Assembly (NCBI RefSeq): GCF_006442975.2
Contig: NZ_CP083954.1
Coordinates: 1,743,501-1,807,500 of the forward strand
Origin: Mesorhizobium sp. B2-1-1
Lineage (GTDB): Bacteria > Pseudomonadota > Alphaproteobacteria > Rhizobiales > Rhizobiaceae
DNA: 64,000 bases
Direction: 5' to 3'
The notes below the pieces were generated by a model. That model worked only from the letters and a program-made list of their open reading frames with translations, was not told the DNA's origin and did no database searches. Shown here piece after piece: positions 1 through 8,438 of this stretch. The position numbers and the translations under genes are program-made. The stretch's first letter is position 1; the number at the start of each line of letters is the position of its first letter.

Positions 1-249
1 CGCTGGCTGCTTCAGGGTCTTGCCGAGCACGCCCGCTTCTTCCTGCGCCTCGATGGTGGTCGCCTTGCGTCCGCTCTTGCCTTTCATCGGCCAGCCCTTG
101 GGTACGATGAAGCGCCTGGTGGTGCGCGAGGTGACCAGCATCACCTCGATGTCGCCGCGCTGGTCCAGCCGAAAAGGGATAGCCGCGACCTGGCGGATCG
201 TCTCGCCCTTCTTGGCCTTGCGCACGGCCTTTTTCTTGGTGGCTGCCAT
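1..249 (-). CDS. NUDIX hydrolase, N-terminal part (cut by window edge)
   Basis: Partial gene; about 83 N-terminal residues are visible and the rest lies beyond base 1. A lysine-rich start (MAATKKKAVRKAKKG) precedes a beta-rich stretch and the sequence FIVPKGWPMKGKSG, then EAQEEAGV. The glycine-x5-glutamate and EEAGV spacing fits the start of a Nudix box, the Mg-binding loop that hydrolyses nucleoside-diphosphate-linked substrates. KGWP is typical of the DIPP/MutT-like NUDIX proteins common in rhizobia. The substrate cannot be told from this fragment. The ATG at 249 is the first in frame after a stop-containing upstream stretch. Confidence 0.8.
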   Translation of the reverse strand, partial: MAATKKKAVRKAKKGETIRQVAAIPFRLDQRGDIEVMLVTSRTTRRFIVPKGWPMKGKSGRKATTIEAQEEAGVLGKTLKQPA

Positions 250-372
250 TCGTAAAATCCAGTCGGTGCAGTGCCCATACCGTGACGCGGTGTCGTTGCA
301 AAACCCAAACTGCCGCAAGGGCACCGGAACGCCCCTACCATGTAAGTCGGCTAAATAAAAGGGAAGCCCGCC

Positions 373-681
373 TCAGCGGCAGGTGCTTACGGCGGTGTTG
401 CCGATTATCTGGGTCTGGCAGTTCGGCCTGACCCGCGGCACGATGGGCGGCGGCTGTTGCACGATCACCCGGTCCTGAGCCCGATTCTGTTGCTGCTGTT
501 GCTGAAACTGCTGCCGCTGGACACGGTTTTGCAAGGCCTGCAGATCGTTCTGCTGGATCAACGCGTTGTTGTCGACGGAGGGAATGAGCACCTGCGCGGA
601 AGCAGGCAGACGGATGCCCGCCAGCGTCGAGGCTGCCAATGCCGCCGTCATGAAAACCGTTGATGGCCGAAGCGCCAACAT
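373..681 (-). CDS. Small secreted glutamine-rich protein of unknown function
   Basis: Predicted product of 102 residues. The first about 30 residues look like a signal peptide (hydrophobic MTAALAASTLAGI, cleavage near PASAQ). The mature part has a very Q-rich centre (QQFQQQQQQ, residues roughly 56-66) that is probably a short helix or coiled coil, a proline patch (QQPPPIVPR), and a C-terminal tail with two cysteines (NCQTQ...STCR) that could form a disulfide in the periplasm. The ATG at 681 is preferred over the upstream one at 699 because it places the charged n-region directly before the hydrophobic core. Function is not recognised. Confidence 0.6.
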   Translation of the reverse strand: MLALRPSTVFMTAALAASTLAGIRLPASAQVLIPSVDNNALIQQNDLQALQNRVQRQQFQQQQQQNRAQDRVIVQQPPPIVPRVRPNCQTQIIGNTAVSTCR

Positions 682-1019
682 CTGCTCATTCCCGCACAAA
701 CAAAATTCACTCTACATATAGTGCGTTTGTCCCCTCGTGCCACGCCAGAGTGCCGATTAACAGGAAATCGCGTGATCCCGCCCCCTTCGCGGCGGAGGAG
801 AATCTGCCCCGCCGCCCGCATCGCACTTGACGGAAGCGGTCGATTCACCGCTCTATCGGGTTGACGCCGGCCTCCAAATTCCATGGCGTCAACGGCGTCG
901 GCATGTCCGTTGGATGCAACGGCGCCTTCGAGGAAACGGTCAAACAGAACGCCGACAGTGCGTCCCTCAGGGTCAGCTTCCAGCTGGCTCAGGGATGGAG
1001 CCGGGCAAAAGGGGTCCTT
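682..1019. other. Intergenic region between divergent secreted-protein genes
   Basis: A 338-base gap. The part next to the left gene is AT-rich (ACAAAATTCACTCTACATAT around 699-718) and is the likely promoter zone for the minus-strand gene. ORFs that cross the rest overlap each other in several frames and show no protein-like composition. I see no RNA gene. Confidence 0.4.
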
Positions 1020-1595
1020 ATGAGGAAGCATGCGTATCTGCTGGCGATGCTGGGGGCTGCCTGCATCGCCGGTCTGCCGGCCGCGGCGGCGCAGACAAAA
1101 GGCGACAAAGCGGCGGCCGCGCCCGCCGCCAACCAGCCACAGTTGCCCGGCGGCGCATCGGCCCTGTCCGAAACCCATGGCGACTGGGCGGTCAACTGCC
1201 AGATATCGGGCGCGGCCAAGGCATGCAGCCTGTCACACCAGCAGTTCAACAAGCAAAGCAACCAGCGTCTGCTGGCGATAGAGCTGTCGAGCAGGACGGG
1301 CGAAGACGCGACCGGTACGCTCGCTTTGCCGTTCGGCCTGGCGCTCGCCAAGGGCGTCACCCTGACGATCGACGACCAGAAGCTGGACGGCAGCCTGCAG
1401 TTCAACACTTGCCAAGCCGTCGGCTGCCTGGTGCCGGTGGCGTTCGATGCCAACGTCGTCCCCGTGCTCAAGGCGGGCACCACCTTGAAGGTCGATGCCT
1501 TCGCGGCGGATACGGGGCAAGCGGTTAGCTTCTCCATCCCGCTCAATGGCTTCGGAAGTGCGCTTGCCCGGACGGCCGAGCTTCTTGCCGACTAG
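1020..1595 (+). CDS. Invasion-associated locus B (IalB) family protein
   Basis: Predicted 191-residue periplasmic protein. Residues 1-26 form a signal peptide (MRKHAYLLAMLGAACIAGLPAAAAQ). A low-complexity Ala/Pro linker follows, then the IalB-type domain starting at THGDWAVNC, with CSLSHQQ, a LPFGLALAKGV segment and a CxxxxC pair (CQAVGC). These are hallmarks of the IalB family, named for a Bartonella invasion protein but widespread in rhizobia, where its biochemical role is unknown. The ATG at 1020 is chosen because it starts the signal peptide; an in-frame start further upstream would bury it. Convergent with the coaBC gene. Confidence 0.85.
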   Translation: MRKHAYLLAMLGAACIAGLPAAAAQTKGDKAAAAPAANQPQLPGGASALSETHGDWAVNCQISGAAKACSLSHQQFNKQSNQRLLAIELSSRTGEDATGTLALPFGLALAKGVTLTIDDQKLDGSLQFNTCQAVGCLVPVAFDANVVPVLKAGTTLKVDAFAADTGQAVSFSIPLNGFGSALARTAELLAD

Positions 1596-1666
1596 CGGTT
1601 CAGCGTTCCACAGAATCGCTAGCTTGCGCTAAGCCTTTGTTTTAGGAATTCCGACGGTCCAGCTCG

Positions 1667-3139
1667 TCACGCTGCAGTCGTTTTCAGCCGTTCCGCGATC
1701 AGGGTGGCGAGCCGGGTCGCCACTTCGTCCTTGCTCATCTCGGGCCATTCCTCGACGCCGGTCTTCGAGACGATGCGAACACGGTTGCGGTCGCCGCCCA
1801 TCACACCGGATGGGCCGACGCCGCTGGTCTGCGACACGTCGTTGGCGACAATGAAGTCGGCGCCCTTCTTCCTCAGCTTGGCTTCGGCGTTGCGCAAAAG
1901 GTCCTGCGTCTCGGCGGCGAAGCCGACCACCAGCGCCGGCCGCTGCTTGTGATGCCCGACGCCCGCAAGGATGTCGGGGTTCTCGATCATGCGCAGCACC
2001 GGCGGGCCTTCGCCCGGCGCTTTCTTGATCTTCTCGCCGGCTGGGCTGTCGGTGCGCCAATCGGCGACGGCGGCGACGAATACCGCCGCATCGGCCGGTA
2101 GAAGCTGTTCCACGGCATCGCGCATTTCCTGTGCCCGCTCGACGTGGATGGTTTTCACTCCAGCCGGATCGGCGATGCTGACGGGACCGGAGACCAGCCT
2201 CACGTCGGCGCCGAGCCTGGCCAATGCCGCCGCTATGGCATGGCCCTGCTTTCCCGACGATCGGTTGGCGATGTAGCGAACGGGGTCGATCGGCTCGTGC
2301 GTCGGGCCAGACGTGACGATGATCTTCTTGCCGGCCAGCGGCTTGGATCCGGTATCGAGCAGCGCCTCGATGGCGGCGACGATCTCCAGCGGCTCGGCCA
2401 TGCGGCCTTCGCCAGCCTCGTTGCTCTCGGCCATCTCGCCTTTGGCGGGGCCAACAAAGGTGATGCCATCCTTGTGCAGCGCCGCACGGTTGCGCCGCGT
2501 CGCCGGATGCGCCCACATCCTGGGGTTCATGGCCGGCGCCATCAACACCGGCTTGTCGGTGGCCAGGAGCACGGTGGAGGCAAGATCATTGGCGTGGCCG
2601 TTGGCGAGCTTGGCCATCAGGTTGGCGGTGGCGGGCGCCACGACCAGCAGATCGGCCTCGCGCGACAGCCTGATATGGCCGACATCGTGCTCGTCATTAC
2701 GATCGAAGAGATCGGTAAAGACATGGTCTGCCGAGAGCGCACCGGCCGACAGCGTGGTGACGAATTCCCGCGCAGCCGACGTCATGACCACGCGCACCGC
2801 CGCACCCCTTTCACGCAGACGGCGGATCAGGTCGAGTGCCTTGTAGGCGGCGATGCCGCCGCCGATGATGAGCAGGATGCGCTTGCCGGAGAGGGTCATG
2901 GAGGACCAGAGATCATCAGCGAGTTTCTTCTGATCAAAATCTACTTTTTGCAGCTGCCGGCCGAATTCGAGGATCTCCTCCGCCGTAACGAAATCCTCGG
3001 CACCTTTGAAGGTGGGCGCCACTTCCTTGAGCAGCAGACTTCTTGCCTCCTGCTCCATCGACACACCATGACGGGCAGCCCGCTCGCGCAGTCTTTGTTT
3101 CAAATCCTCGTCGAGATTACGAATGGTCAGGGTACCCAT
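1667..3139 (-). CDS. coaBC: FitA-like antitoxin domain fused to CoaBC (phosphopantothenoylcysteine synthetase/decarboxylase)
   Basis: 490-residue fusion. Residues 1-80 are a ribbon-helix-helix antitoxin of the FitA type (MGTLTIRNLDEDLKQRLRER..., GVSMEQEARSLL). From residue 81 (MTLSGKRILLIIGGGIAAYK) the protein is a complete CoaBC: a flavin-dependent CoaC decarboxylase part with PAMNPRMW and a CoaB ligase part with TSGPTHEPIDPVRYIANRSSGK and VAAVADW. CoaBC makes 4'-phosphopantetheine from 4'-phosphopantothenate and cysteine in CoA biosynthesis. There is no stop codon between the parts, and the internal ATG at 2899 has no purine-rich ribosome site upstream (TCTGGTCCTCC). The start at 3139 lies two bases after the stop of another FitA-like gene. 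Whether the fusion or a shorter CoaBC is made cannot be decided here. Confidence 0.9.
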   Translation of the reverse strand: MGTLTIRNLDEDLKQRLRERAARHGVSMEQEARSLLLKEVAPTFKGAEDFVTAEEILEFGRQLQKVDFDQKKLADDLWSSMTLSGKRILLIIGGGIAAYKALDLIRRLRERGAAVRVVMTSAAREFVTTLSAGALSADHVFTDLFDRNDEHDVGHIRLSREADLLVVAPATANLMAKLANGHANDLASTVLLATDKPVLMAPAMNPRMWAHPATRRNRAALHKDGITFVGPAKGEMAESNEAGEGRMAEPLEIVAAIEALLDTGSKPLAGKKIIVTSGPTHEPIDPVRYIANRSSGKQGHAIAAALARLGADVRLVSGPVSIADPAGVKTIHVERAQEMRDAVEQLLPADAAVFVAAVADWRTDSPAGEKIKKAPGEGPPVLRMIENPDILAGVGHHKQRPALVVGFAAETQDLLRNAEAKLRKKGADFIVANDVSQTSGVGPSGVMGGDRNRVRIVSKTGVEEWPEMSKDEVATRLATLIAERLKTTAA

Positions 3140-3141
3140 TG

Positions 3142-3351
3142 CTAACTTTGCCTGCCTGCCATTGGTTGAACCTTGGCCTCGTCCTTAAATGTCAGGCGTC
3201 CGCCATCGAAGCCTTTCGTGGTCGGAAGCCCAACTGATGCCGCGAGCACATCCCGCGCCTCCTGCTCCATGGAAACGCCGCGCGCAGCACCGCGTTCACG
3301 CAATCGCTGCATGACATGATCTTCCAGATTCCGGACAGTAATCCTGGCCAT
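3142..3351 (-). CDS. FitA-like ribbon-helix-helix antitoxin, solo
   Basis: 69-residue protein beginning MARITVRNLEDHVMQRLRERG with GVSMEQEARDVL, the ribbon-helix-helix signature of FitA/VapB-type antitoxins that bind DNA as dimers and normally neutralise a PIN-domain FitB toxin. No PIN gene is next to it. It lies directly upstream of the FitA-CoaBC fusion (two-base gap) and is similar to that fusion's first 50 residues, so the pair looks like a tandem duplication. A CAGGAG ribosome site lies 8 bases before the ATG, and a promoter with a large inverted repeat lies just upstream. The longer ORF extending to 3732 antisense to ubiB is rejected as the start. Confidence 0.85.
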   Translation of the reverse strand: MARITVRNLEDHVMQRLRERGAARGVSMEQEARDVLAASVGLPTTKGFDGGRLTFKDEAKVQPMAGRQS

Positions 3352-3369
3352 AGTCGCACTCCTGCGCAC

Positions 3370-3398
3370 AATATAGCTATCCCGCCTTTCGACTGCAA
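3370..3398 (-). promoter_or_regulatory. Predicted sigma-70 promoter of the antitoxin-coaBC unit
   Basis: On the minus strand TTGCAG (3398-3393) and TATATT (3375-3370) are separated by exactly 17 bases and followed 24 bases later by CAGGAG and ATG. The -35 box lies inside the second arm of the inverted repeat at 3391-3423. Pattern match only. Confidence 0.55.
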
Positions 3399-3423
3399 TG
3401 ACAGCATCGCTGTCATTGCAGTC
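3391..3423. promoter_or_regulatory. 15-bp perfect inverted repeat, predicted antitoxin operator
   Basis: GACTGCAATGACAGC and its exact reverse complement are separated by three bases. One arm overlaps the predicted -35 box of the FitA-like gene, the usual place for autoregulatory FitA/VapB operators. It lies two bases past the ubiB stop, but the sequence after it on the minus strand (GAAAGGCGGG) has no T-run, so a Rho-independent terminator is unlikely. Confidence 0.6.
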
Positions 3424-3425
3424 AC

Positions 3426-5000
3426 TCAGAGCAGCTTCCAGGCTATATAGACCAGCGTCAGGGCTATCACCCAAAGCGCCACGCGGCCGGAGCGGTTGTA
3501 GCGCGCTTCGGCCTTGCCGATGGCGCGGGCCGTCGCCTCGTCGAAGCGCAGACCATGTTCGGCCATCAGGTCGATCTCGCGCGACAGCCGCTCGGTGCGC
3601 GCTGCCAACTCGGGGGCTTGGCGGATCAGCGTCAGCATCGCCTTGCCGCCGTCGCGGGCGTCGGCCAGCAGGCCGCTTGGACCGAGATTTCCTGATATCC
3701 AGCCGCTGACCACGGGTTCGGCGGTCTTCCACATGTTGAAGGCCGGATCGAGCGTGCGCGCCACGCCCTCGACCACCACCATGGTTTTCTGCAGGAGGAT
3801 CAGTTCGGGCCGCGTCGCCATGTCGAAGAGTTCGGTCACCTCGAACAGCAGCGTCAGAAGCTTGGCCATGGAAATGGTCTCGGCCGGCTGGCCATGGATC
3901 GGCTCGCCAATGGCGCGGATCGCCTGGGCGAAGGCCGCGACATTGTGCTGGCGCGGCACGTAGCCGGCCTCGAAATGAACCTCGGCGACGCGCAGATAGT
4001 CGCGCGTGATGAAGCCATAGAGGATTTCGGCGAGAAACCGGCGCTCCTTCTTGCCGAGCCTGCCGGCAATGCCGAGATCGACCGCGACGATCGTGCCATC
4101 AGCCTCGACGAACAGGTTGCCCGGATGCATGTCGGCGTGAAAGAAGCCGTCGCGCAGCGTATGGCGCAAGAACGACTGGATGAGGTTGGCCGCGATTGCC
4201 CTCAGATCGTGTCCAGCGGCGGCGAGTCCGGCGATGTCGTTCATCTTGATGCCGTCGACCCATTCCATGGTCAGCACGTCGCGGCCGGTGCGCTCCCAGT
4301 CGACGGAGGGGACGCGAAAGCCCGGATCCTCCCTGGTGCTTTGACCAAGTTCGGAAAGCGCGGCCGCCTCGAGGCGCAGGTCCATCTCGATCTTGGTGGT
4401 CTGCGCCAGCGTCTCGGTCACCTCCACGGGCCGCAGCCGGCGTGAGGAGGGGATGTATTTCTCCTGCAGGCGGGCGGCGAGGAAATAGCTTTCGAGATCC
4501 TGGAAGAAGCGGCGGCGCACGCCCGGCCGGATCACCTTGACCGCTACCTTCCTGGCGACGCCGCCATCGACGGTTTCAGCGGCATGGACCTGGGCGATGG
4601 AGGCCGCGGCGACCGGGTCGCCGAACCGCGTGTAGAGGTCGCCGAGCTTGCGCCCGAGCGAGCCCTCGATGGCCGCCACCGCCTCGGCAGTCGGGAAGGT
4701 GTGCATCTTGTCCTGCAGCATGGCGAGATCGAGCGCCACGTCGTTGCCGACGACATCGGGTCGTGTCGCCAGAAACTGGCCAAGCTTGACATAGGACGGC
4801 CCGAGCCGGACCACCGCCTTGGCCAGCCGATCGCTGCGCTCATAGGCGAGCGCGCGGCGGCGGGTAAACAGCCGCGCCAGCCGCCAGCCCAATTTCGGCA
4901 GGCCGGACAGTTCCTCGCCGGGCAAAGCGGCGACGACGCCCTCGCGCACAAGCACCCAGCCGGCCCGCATGAGCCGAAATCCAGCGCTGACGGTGCTCAT
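3426..5000 (-). CDS. ubiB: UbiB, ABC1/AarF-family atypical kinase for ubiquinone biosynthesis
   Basis: 524 residues, normal family length. The KxGQ motif appears as VKLGQFLATRPD (about residue 90), followed by an Ala-rich nucleotide loop (AAASIAQVHAA), the conserved ExD region (TKIEMDLRLEA), FFHADMHPGNLF with the catalytic-type Asp, and AVDLGIAGR. A C-terminal hydrophobic helix (VALWVIALTLVYIAWKLL) anchors it in the membrane. UbiB-type proteins are ATPases needed for ubiquinone assembly, probably by extracting lipid precursors. It follows ubiE after 13 bases on the same strand, a common rhizobial arrangement of ubiE, ubiB and coaBC. Confidence 0.95.
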   Translation of the reverse strand: MSTVSAGFRLMRAGWVLVREGVVAALPGEELSGLPKLGWRLARLFTRRRALAYERSDRLAKAVVRLGPSYVKLGQFLATRPDVVGNDVALDLAMLQDKMHTFPTAEAVAAIEGSLGRKLGDLYTRFGDPVAAASIAQVHAAETVDGGVARKVAVKVIRPGVRRRFFQDLESYFLAARLQEKYIPSSRRLRPVEVTETLAQTTKIEMDLRLEAAALSELGQSTREDPGFRVPSVDWERTGRDVLTMEWVDGIKMNDIAGLAAAGHDLRAIAANLIQSFLRHTLRDGFFHADMHPGNLFVEADGTIVAVDLGIAGRLGKKERRFLAEILYGFITRDYLRVAEVHFEAGYVPRQHNVAAFAQAIRAIGEPIHGQPAETISMAKLLTLLFEVTELFDMATRPELILLQKTMVVVEGVARTLDPAFNMWKTAEPVVSGWISGNLGPSGLLADARDGGKAMLTLIRQAPELAARTERLSREIDLMAEHGLRFDEATARAIGKAEARYNRSGRVALWVIALTLVYIAWKLL

Positions 5001-5013
5001 GCCCGGGCCTGCC

Positions 5014-5790
5014 TCAAAGTTTCCAGCCCGAATGAAGCGCGGCGATGCCGCCGGAATAGTTGCGGAACGAGACCCGATCGAAGCCCGCGCGGGTTATCAT
5101 GGAAGCAAAATTCGCCTGGTTGGGGAATTTCGCGATCGACTCGACCAGATAGGAATAAGGCTCGCCGTCGCCGGTGACGGCCTTGCCGATCTTCGGAATG
5201 GCCTTGAACGACCAGGCCTCGTAGACCCTGTCGAGCAACGGCATCTCGACCTCGGAAAATTCCAGGCACAGGAACCGCCCGCCCGGCTTCAGCACGCGCA
5301 ACGCTTCGCTGAGGGCGACGTCGATCCTGGGAACGTTGCGGATGCCGAAAGCGATGGTGTAGGCGTCGAAGGTGGCGTCCGCGAACGGCAGTTCCTCGGC
5401 ATTGGCTTCGACGAAATCGGTGTTGCCGGACATGCCTTTCTTTTGCGCCCTGTCGCGACCGACGGCGAGCATCGAGCCGTTGATGTCGAGCACGGTGGCA
5501 TGAGCATGCCCATGGCTGGCATCGACGATGCGAAAGGCGATGTCGCCGGTGCCGCCGGCGACATCGAGCACGCACCAGCCCGGCCGCTTCGGCGGATTGA
5601 GCCAGGCTACCATGGCGTCCTTCCACAGCCGGTGCAGGCCGCCCGACATCAGGTCGTTCATCAGATCGTAGCGGTTGGCGACCTTGTGGAAAACATCGTT
5701 GACCAGGGGCTGCTTGTCGCCTGCCCCTACACGCTTGAAACCATAGGAGGTTTCCATGCCGCCGGCGGCCGTGGTTCTCTCAACTGACAT
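5014..5790 (-). CDS. ubiE: UbiE, demethylmenaquinol/ubiquinone C-methyltransferase
   Basis: 258 residues. Class I SAM-dependent methyltransferase: [15 protein letters not shown] is the SAM-binding motif [15 protein letters not shown] and [12 protein letters not shown] are UbiE signature segments, and the C-terminus [17 protein letters not shown] is diagnostic. It methylates the ring C2 (UbiE position) in ubiquinone synthesis. First gene of the ubiE-ubiB block; the start at 5790 gives the usual N-terminus ending in [20 protein letters not shown]. Divergent from the adenosine deaminase gene. Confidence 0.96.
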   Translation of the reverse strand: MSVERTTAAGGMETSYGFKRVGAGDKQPLVNDVFHKVANRYDLMNDLMSGGLHRLWKDAMVAWLNPPKRPGWCVLDVAGGTGDIAFRIVDASHGHAHATVLDINGSMLAVGRDRAQKKGMSGNTDFVEANAEELPFADATFDAYTIAFGIRNVPRIDVALSEALRVLKPGGRFLCLEFSEVEMPLLDRVYEAWSFKAIPKIGKAVTGDGEPYSYLVESIAKFPNQANFASMITRAGFDRVSFRNYSGGIAALHSGWKL

Positions 5791-5923
5791 TTTTTTGATC
5801 CGTCATAAAACCGGCGGGACCATAGCCGATCGATGGTGCGGGCGCTATTGTTTAAGGCGCGGTGTTCGGCCGCGCTTCCAGGTGGCGGGTTTCGAGACCT
5901 GGACTGACCGACGGGATGTTTGA

Positions 5924-6898
5924 ATGCCTTTGAAAGCGGAACTGCACTGCCACATCGAAGGGGCAGCGGCACCGGAACTCGTCATCCGACAGGCGCAGAA
6001 ATACGGCAAGGACATCTCGCCCTATATCCAGAACGGCTCTTTCGTCTGGCACGATTTCACCTCTTTTCTCGCCGCCTATGATTTCGCCTCCGACCTGTTC
6101 CGGACCGAGGAAGACTATGCGCGGCTGGCTGACCATTATCTGACCAGCCTGGCTCGTGACGGCGCCATCTACTCAGAGGTCTTCACCTCGCCGGATCATG
6201 CCATGAAGGCGGGCCTGTCGCCCAAGGCCTATACTGACGCGCTCGGCGAAGGCATGGCCCGCGCCAAGGCCAAGACCGGCATCGAGGGCCGCATGATCGT
6301 CACCGGCGTGCGCCATGCCGGCGTCGAGTCCATCGAGCAGGCAGCGCGCTTTGCCGCGCGCTGCGGACATCCGCTGGTAACCGGCTTCGGTGTCGCCGGC
6401 GACGAGAGGGTCGGCGAGATGGAGGACTACGTCAGGGCATTCGAAATCGCCCGCGAGGCCGGGCTCGGCATTACCGTCCATGCAGGCGAACTGACGGGGT
6501 GGGAGACGGTCCAGGCGGCGCTCGATCACATCCGCCCGTCGCGCATCGGCCATGGCGTGCGCGCCATCGAAAACCCCGATCTTGTCCGGCGCATCGCCGA
6601 TGAGGGCGTGGTGCTGGAATGCTGTCCCGGCTCCAACATTGCGTTGAAAGTGTTCGACAGTTTCGCCGCCCACCCGTTCCCCGCCCTGCTAGCGGCCGGC
6701 TGCAAGGTGACGCTCAACTCGGATGATCCGCCCTATTTCTGGACCTCGCTGAAACGCGAATACGACATTGCGGCCGAGTATTTCTCGATGAACGAGAAGG
6801 CGCTGGCGGCCGTTACCCGAACGGCCATCGAGGCCGCTTTCGTCGACAGGAAGACCAAGGCAACGCTGCTCAGCCGGCTGGATGCGAAGGCCAGGTGA
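5924..6898 (+). CDS. add: Adenosine/adenine deaminase
   Basis: 324 residues of the metal-dependent adenosine deaminase family. Zinc ligands appear in ELHCHIEGA (residues 5-13), VHAGE with the catalytic Glu, IGHGVR, and NSDDPPYF. It deaminates adenosine to inosine (or adenine to hypoxanthine) in the cytoplasm. NSDDPPYF is somewhat closer to adenine deaminases than the NTDDP of classical adenosine deaminases, so substrate choice is uncertain. It stands next to upp and the deoA-pnp-cdd cluster, consistent with purine salvage. The ATG lies within GTTTGAATG after a weak GACGGGA ribosome site. Confidence 0.9.
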   Translation: MPLKAELHCHIEGAAAPELVIRQAQKYGKDISPYIQNGSFVWHDFTSFLAAYDFASDLFRTEEDYARLADHYLTSLARDGAIYSEVFTSPDHAMKAGLSPKAYTDALGEGMARAKAKTGIEGRMIVTGVRHAGVESIEQAARFAARCGHPLVTGFGVAGDERVGEMEDYVRAFEIAREAGLGITVHAGELTGWETVQAALDHIRPSRIGHGVRAIENPDLVRRIADEGVVLECCPGSNIALKVFDSFAAHPFPALLAAGCKVTLNSDDPPYFWTSLKREYDIAAEYFSMNEKALAAVTRTAIEAAFVDRKTKATLLSRLDAKAR

Positions 6899-6948
6899 AT
6901 GAAGGCTGGGTGGACAGGGAGTGGCCAGCAGTGAGCAGTTTGGCGGAG

Positions 6949-7014
6949 CGCGCATCGGGACTCGCAAATCGGCTCACTATTCACTACTCACTATTGGCTA
7001 CTCACCACGAACCA
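6949..7014. repeat. Short degenerate tandem repeats between add and upp
   Basis: The stretch contains CTCACTATT twice, interleaved with CACTACTCAC and CTACTCACCA, plus an inverted partner GTGAGCAG just upstream (6931-6938). It is in the untranslated leader of upp. Looks like a small local repeat patch; function unknown. Confidence 0.4.
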
Positions 7015-7028
7015 CGTCGGAGCACATC

Positions 7029-7658
7029 ATGAAGGGCGTCACCGTCGTCGACCACCCGCTTGTCCAGCACAAGCTGAGCATCATGCGCAAGAAGGAGACA
7101 TCGACGGCCGGTTTCCGGCGGCTGCTGCGCGAGATCTCGCTGCTGCTCGGCTATGAGGTGACACGCAATCTCGAACTCACGACGACGACCATCGAAACGC
7201 CGATCGAAACGATGGAGGCGCCGACGCTGGAAGGCAAGAAGCTGGTCTTCGCCTCGGTGCTGCGCGCCGGCAATGGCTTGCTCGAAGGCCTGCTCGACCT
7301 GGTTCCGGCGGCCCGCGTCGCCCATGTCGGCCTCTATCGCGACCATGAGACGCTGGAGGCGGTCGAATATTTCTTCAAGGCGCCGAGCGACCTTGCCGAC
7401 CGGCTGGTCATCGTCGTCGATCCGATGCTGGCCACCGCCAATTCCGCCATCGCGGCGATCGACAAGCTGAAGGGGCGCGGCGCCACCAACATCCGCTTTC
7501 TGTGCCTGCTGGCGGCGCCCGAAGGCATCGAGCGCTTCACCAAGGCACATCCCGACGTTCCCGTCTTCACGGCTTCCATCGATCGCCAGCTCAACGAGAA
7601 GGGCTACATCATGCCCGGCCTCGGCGACGCCGGCGACCGCATGTACGGGACAAAGTGA
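7029..7658 (+). CDS. upp: Uracil phosphoribosyltransferase
   Basis: 209 residues. Converts uracil and PRPP to UMP. VRDHPL-like start [30 protein letters not shown], the PRPP-binding loop [11 protein letters not shown], and the C-terminal uracil-binding [18 protein letters not shown] are all present. The start at 7029 follows GGAG eight bases upstream; the longer ORF starting at 6921 runs through the repeat patch and is rejected. Works with the neighbouring nucleoside-degrading enzymes, which release uracil. Confidence 0.97.
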   Translation: MKGVTVVDHPLVQHKLSIMRKKETSTAGFRRLLREISLLLGYEVTRNLELTTTTIETPIETMEAPTLEGKKLVFASVLRAGNGLLEGLLDLVPAARVAHVGLYRDHETLEAVEYFFKAPSDLADRLVIVVDPMLATANSAIAAIDKLKGRGATNIRFLCLLAAPEGIERFTKAHPDVPVFTASIDRQLNEKGYIMPGLGDAGDRMYGTK

Positions 7659-7785
7659 TTTACCGAAAGTTTACGCAACGGCGCGGTTTCGAGCGGCGTT
7701 AAAACGGCAAACACCATCCCGGCGTTAAGGATCGGCCTTCACGACAGCGCCGTGCGTCCTGTCGGACGCTGCGGCACTTTGATTT

Positions 7786-7832
7786 GCGCGTGATCCTTTC
7801 CGAAATCGATCCCGATTTTCGGGGTCATGCGC
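7786..7832. repeat. Rhizobial-type intergenic palindrome
   Basis: GCGCGTGATCCTTTCCGAAA and TTTTCGGGGTCATGCGC form imperfect inverted arms around ATCGATCCCGA. This matches the recurrent rhizobial pattern of GCATGATC plus CCGAAAA arms. The element runs up to and into the first possible ATG of the downstream protease gene. Confidence 0.65.
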
Positions 7833-7844
7833 CGGGGCCGATCC

Positions 7845-8408
7845 ATGCTGCGCAAGCTACTTATCCTCAGCGTCTTTGCCGGTACATCGGCATCCATCCC
7901 GATTGTCTATCAGTCGAATCCGCAGATGTTCGAAAGCCTGCTGAAAACGGCGGTGACGGCCAAGCCAGCGGCCGACGCCCGTCCGGAGGTCGCCTTGGCA
8001 GCGGCTCCCGACAAGCCGGTGGCGCCGTTGCCGATGGGCCGCAAGGTTGTCGTCACGGCCGACGCGCGAGGGCATTTCTCGTCGGCCTTCAAACTGAACG
8101 GACGCCAGATCGATGGCATGATCGATACAGGAGCGACACTGGTCGCCGTCAACACCTCGACGGCGCGCAGGATCGGATTGTCGCTGAACCCGTCGGATTT
8201 CAGTCATGAGGTCAACACGGCCAACGGCACGATCAAGGCGGCGGTGGTGATGATCGACCGCTTGCAGATCGGCAGCATCACCGTCAACGACGTGCAGGCC
8301 ATCGTGCTCGACGACAAGGCGCTGCACACCAATTTGATCGGCATGAGCTTTCTCAATCGGCTGGGCAAATATCAGGCCGAAAACGGCACGCTGCTTCTTG
8401 TCCAGTGA
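7845..8408 (+). CDS. TIGR02281-type clan AA aspartic protease
   Basis: 187 residues from the ATG at 7845. An N-terminal hydrophobic segment (MLRKLLILSVFAGTSASIPIVY) is a signal or anchor. The single retropepsin-like domain has the catalytic motif IDTGATLVAVN (about residue 100) and the conserved end NLIGMSFLNRLGKYQ. Such proteins act as dimers in the periplasm; the physiological substrate is unknown. An ATG at 7827 is in frame, but it lies inside the repeat arm at 7786-7832, so 7845 is preferred. Convergent with deoA. Confidence 0.85.
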   Translation: MLRKLLILSVFAGTSASIPIVYQSNPQMFESLLKTAVTAKPAADARPEVALAAAPDKPVAPLPMGRKVVVTADARGHFSSAFKLNGRQIDGMIDTGATLVAVNTSTARRIGLSLNPSDFSHEVNTANGTIKAAVVMIDRLQIGSITVNDVQAIVLDDKALHTNLIGMSFLNRLGKYQAENGTLLLVQ

Positions 8409-8438
8409 GCGGGCACGGCCGTTCGGGGCTGGGTCATA

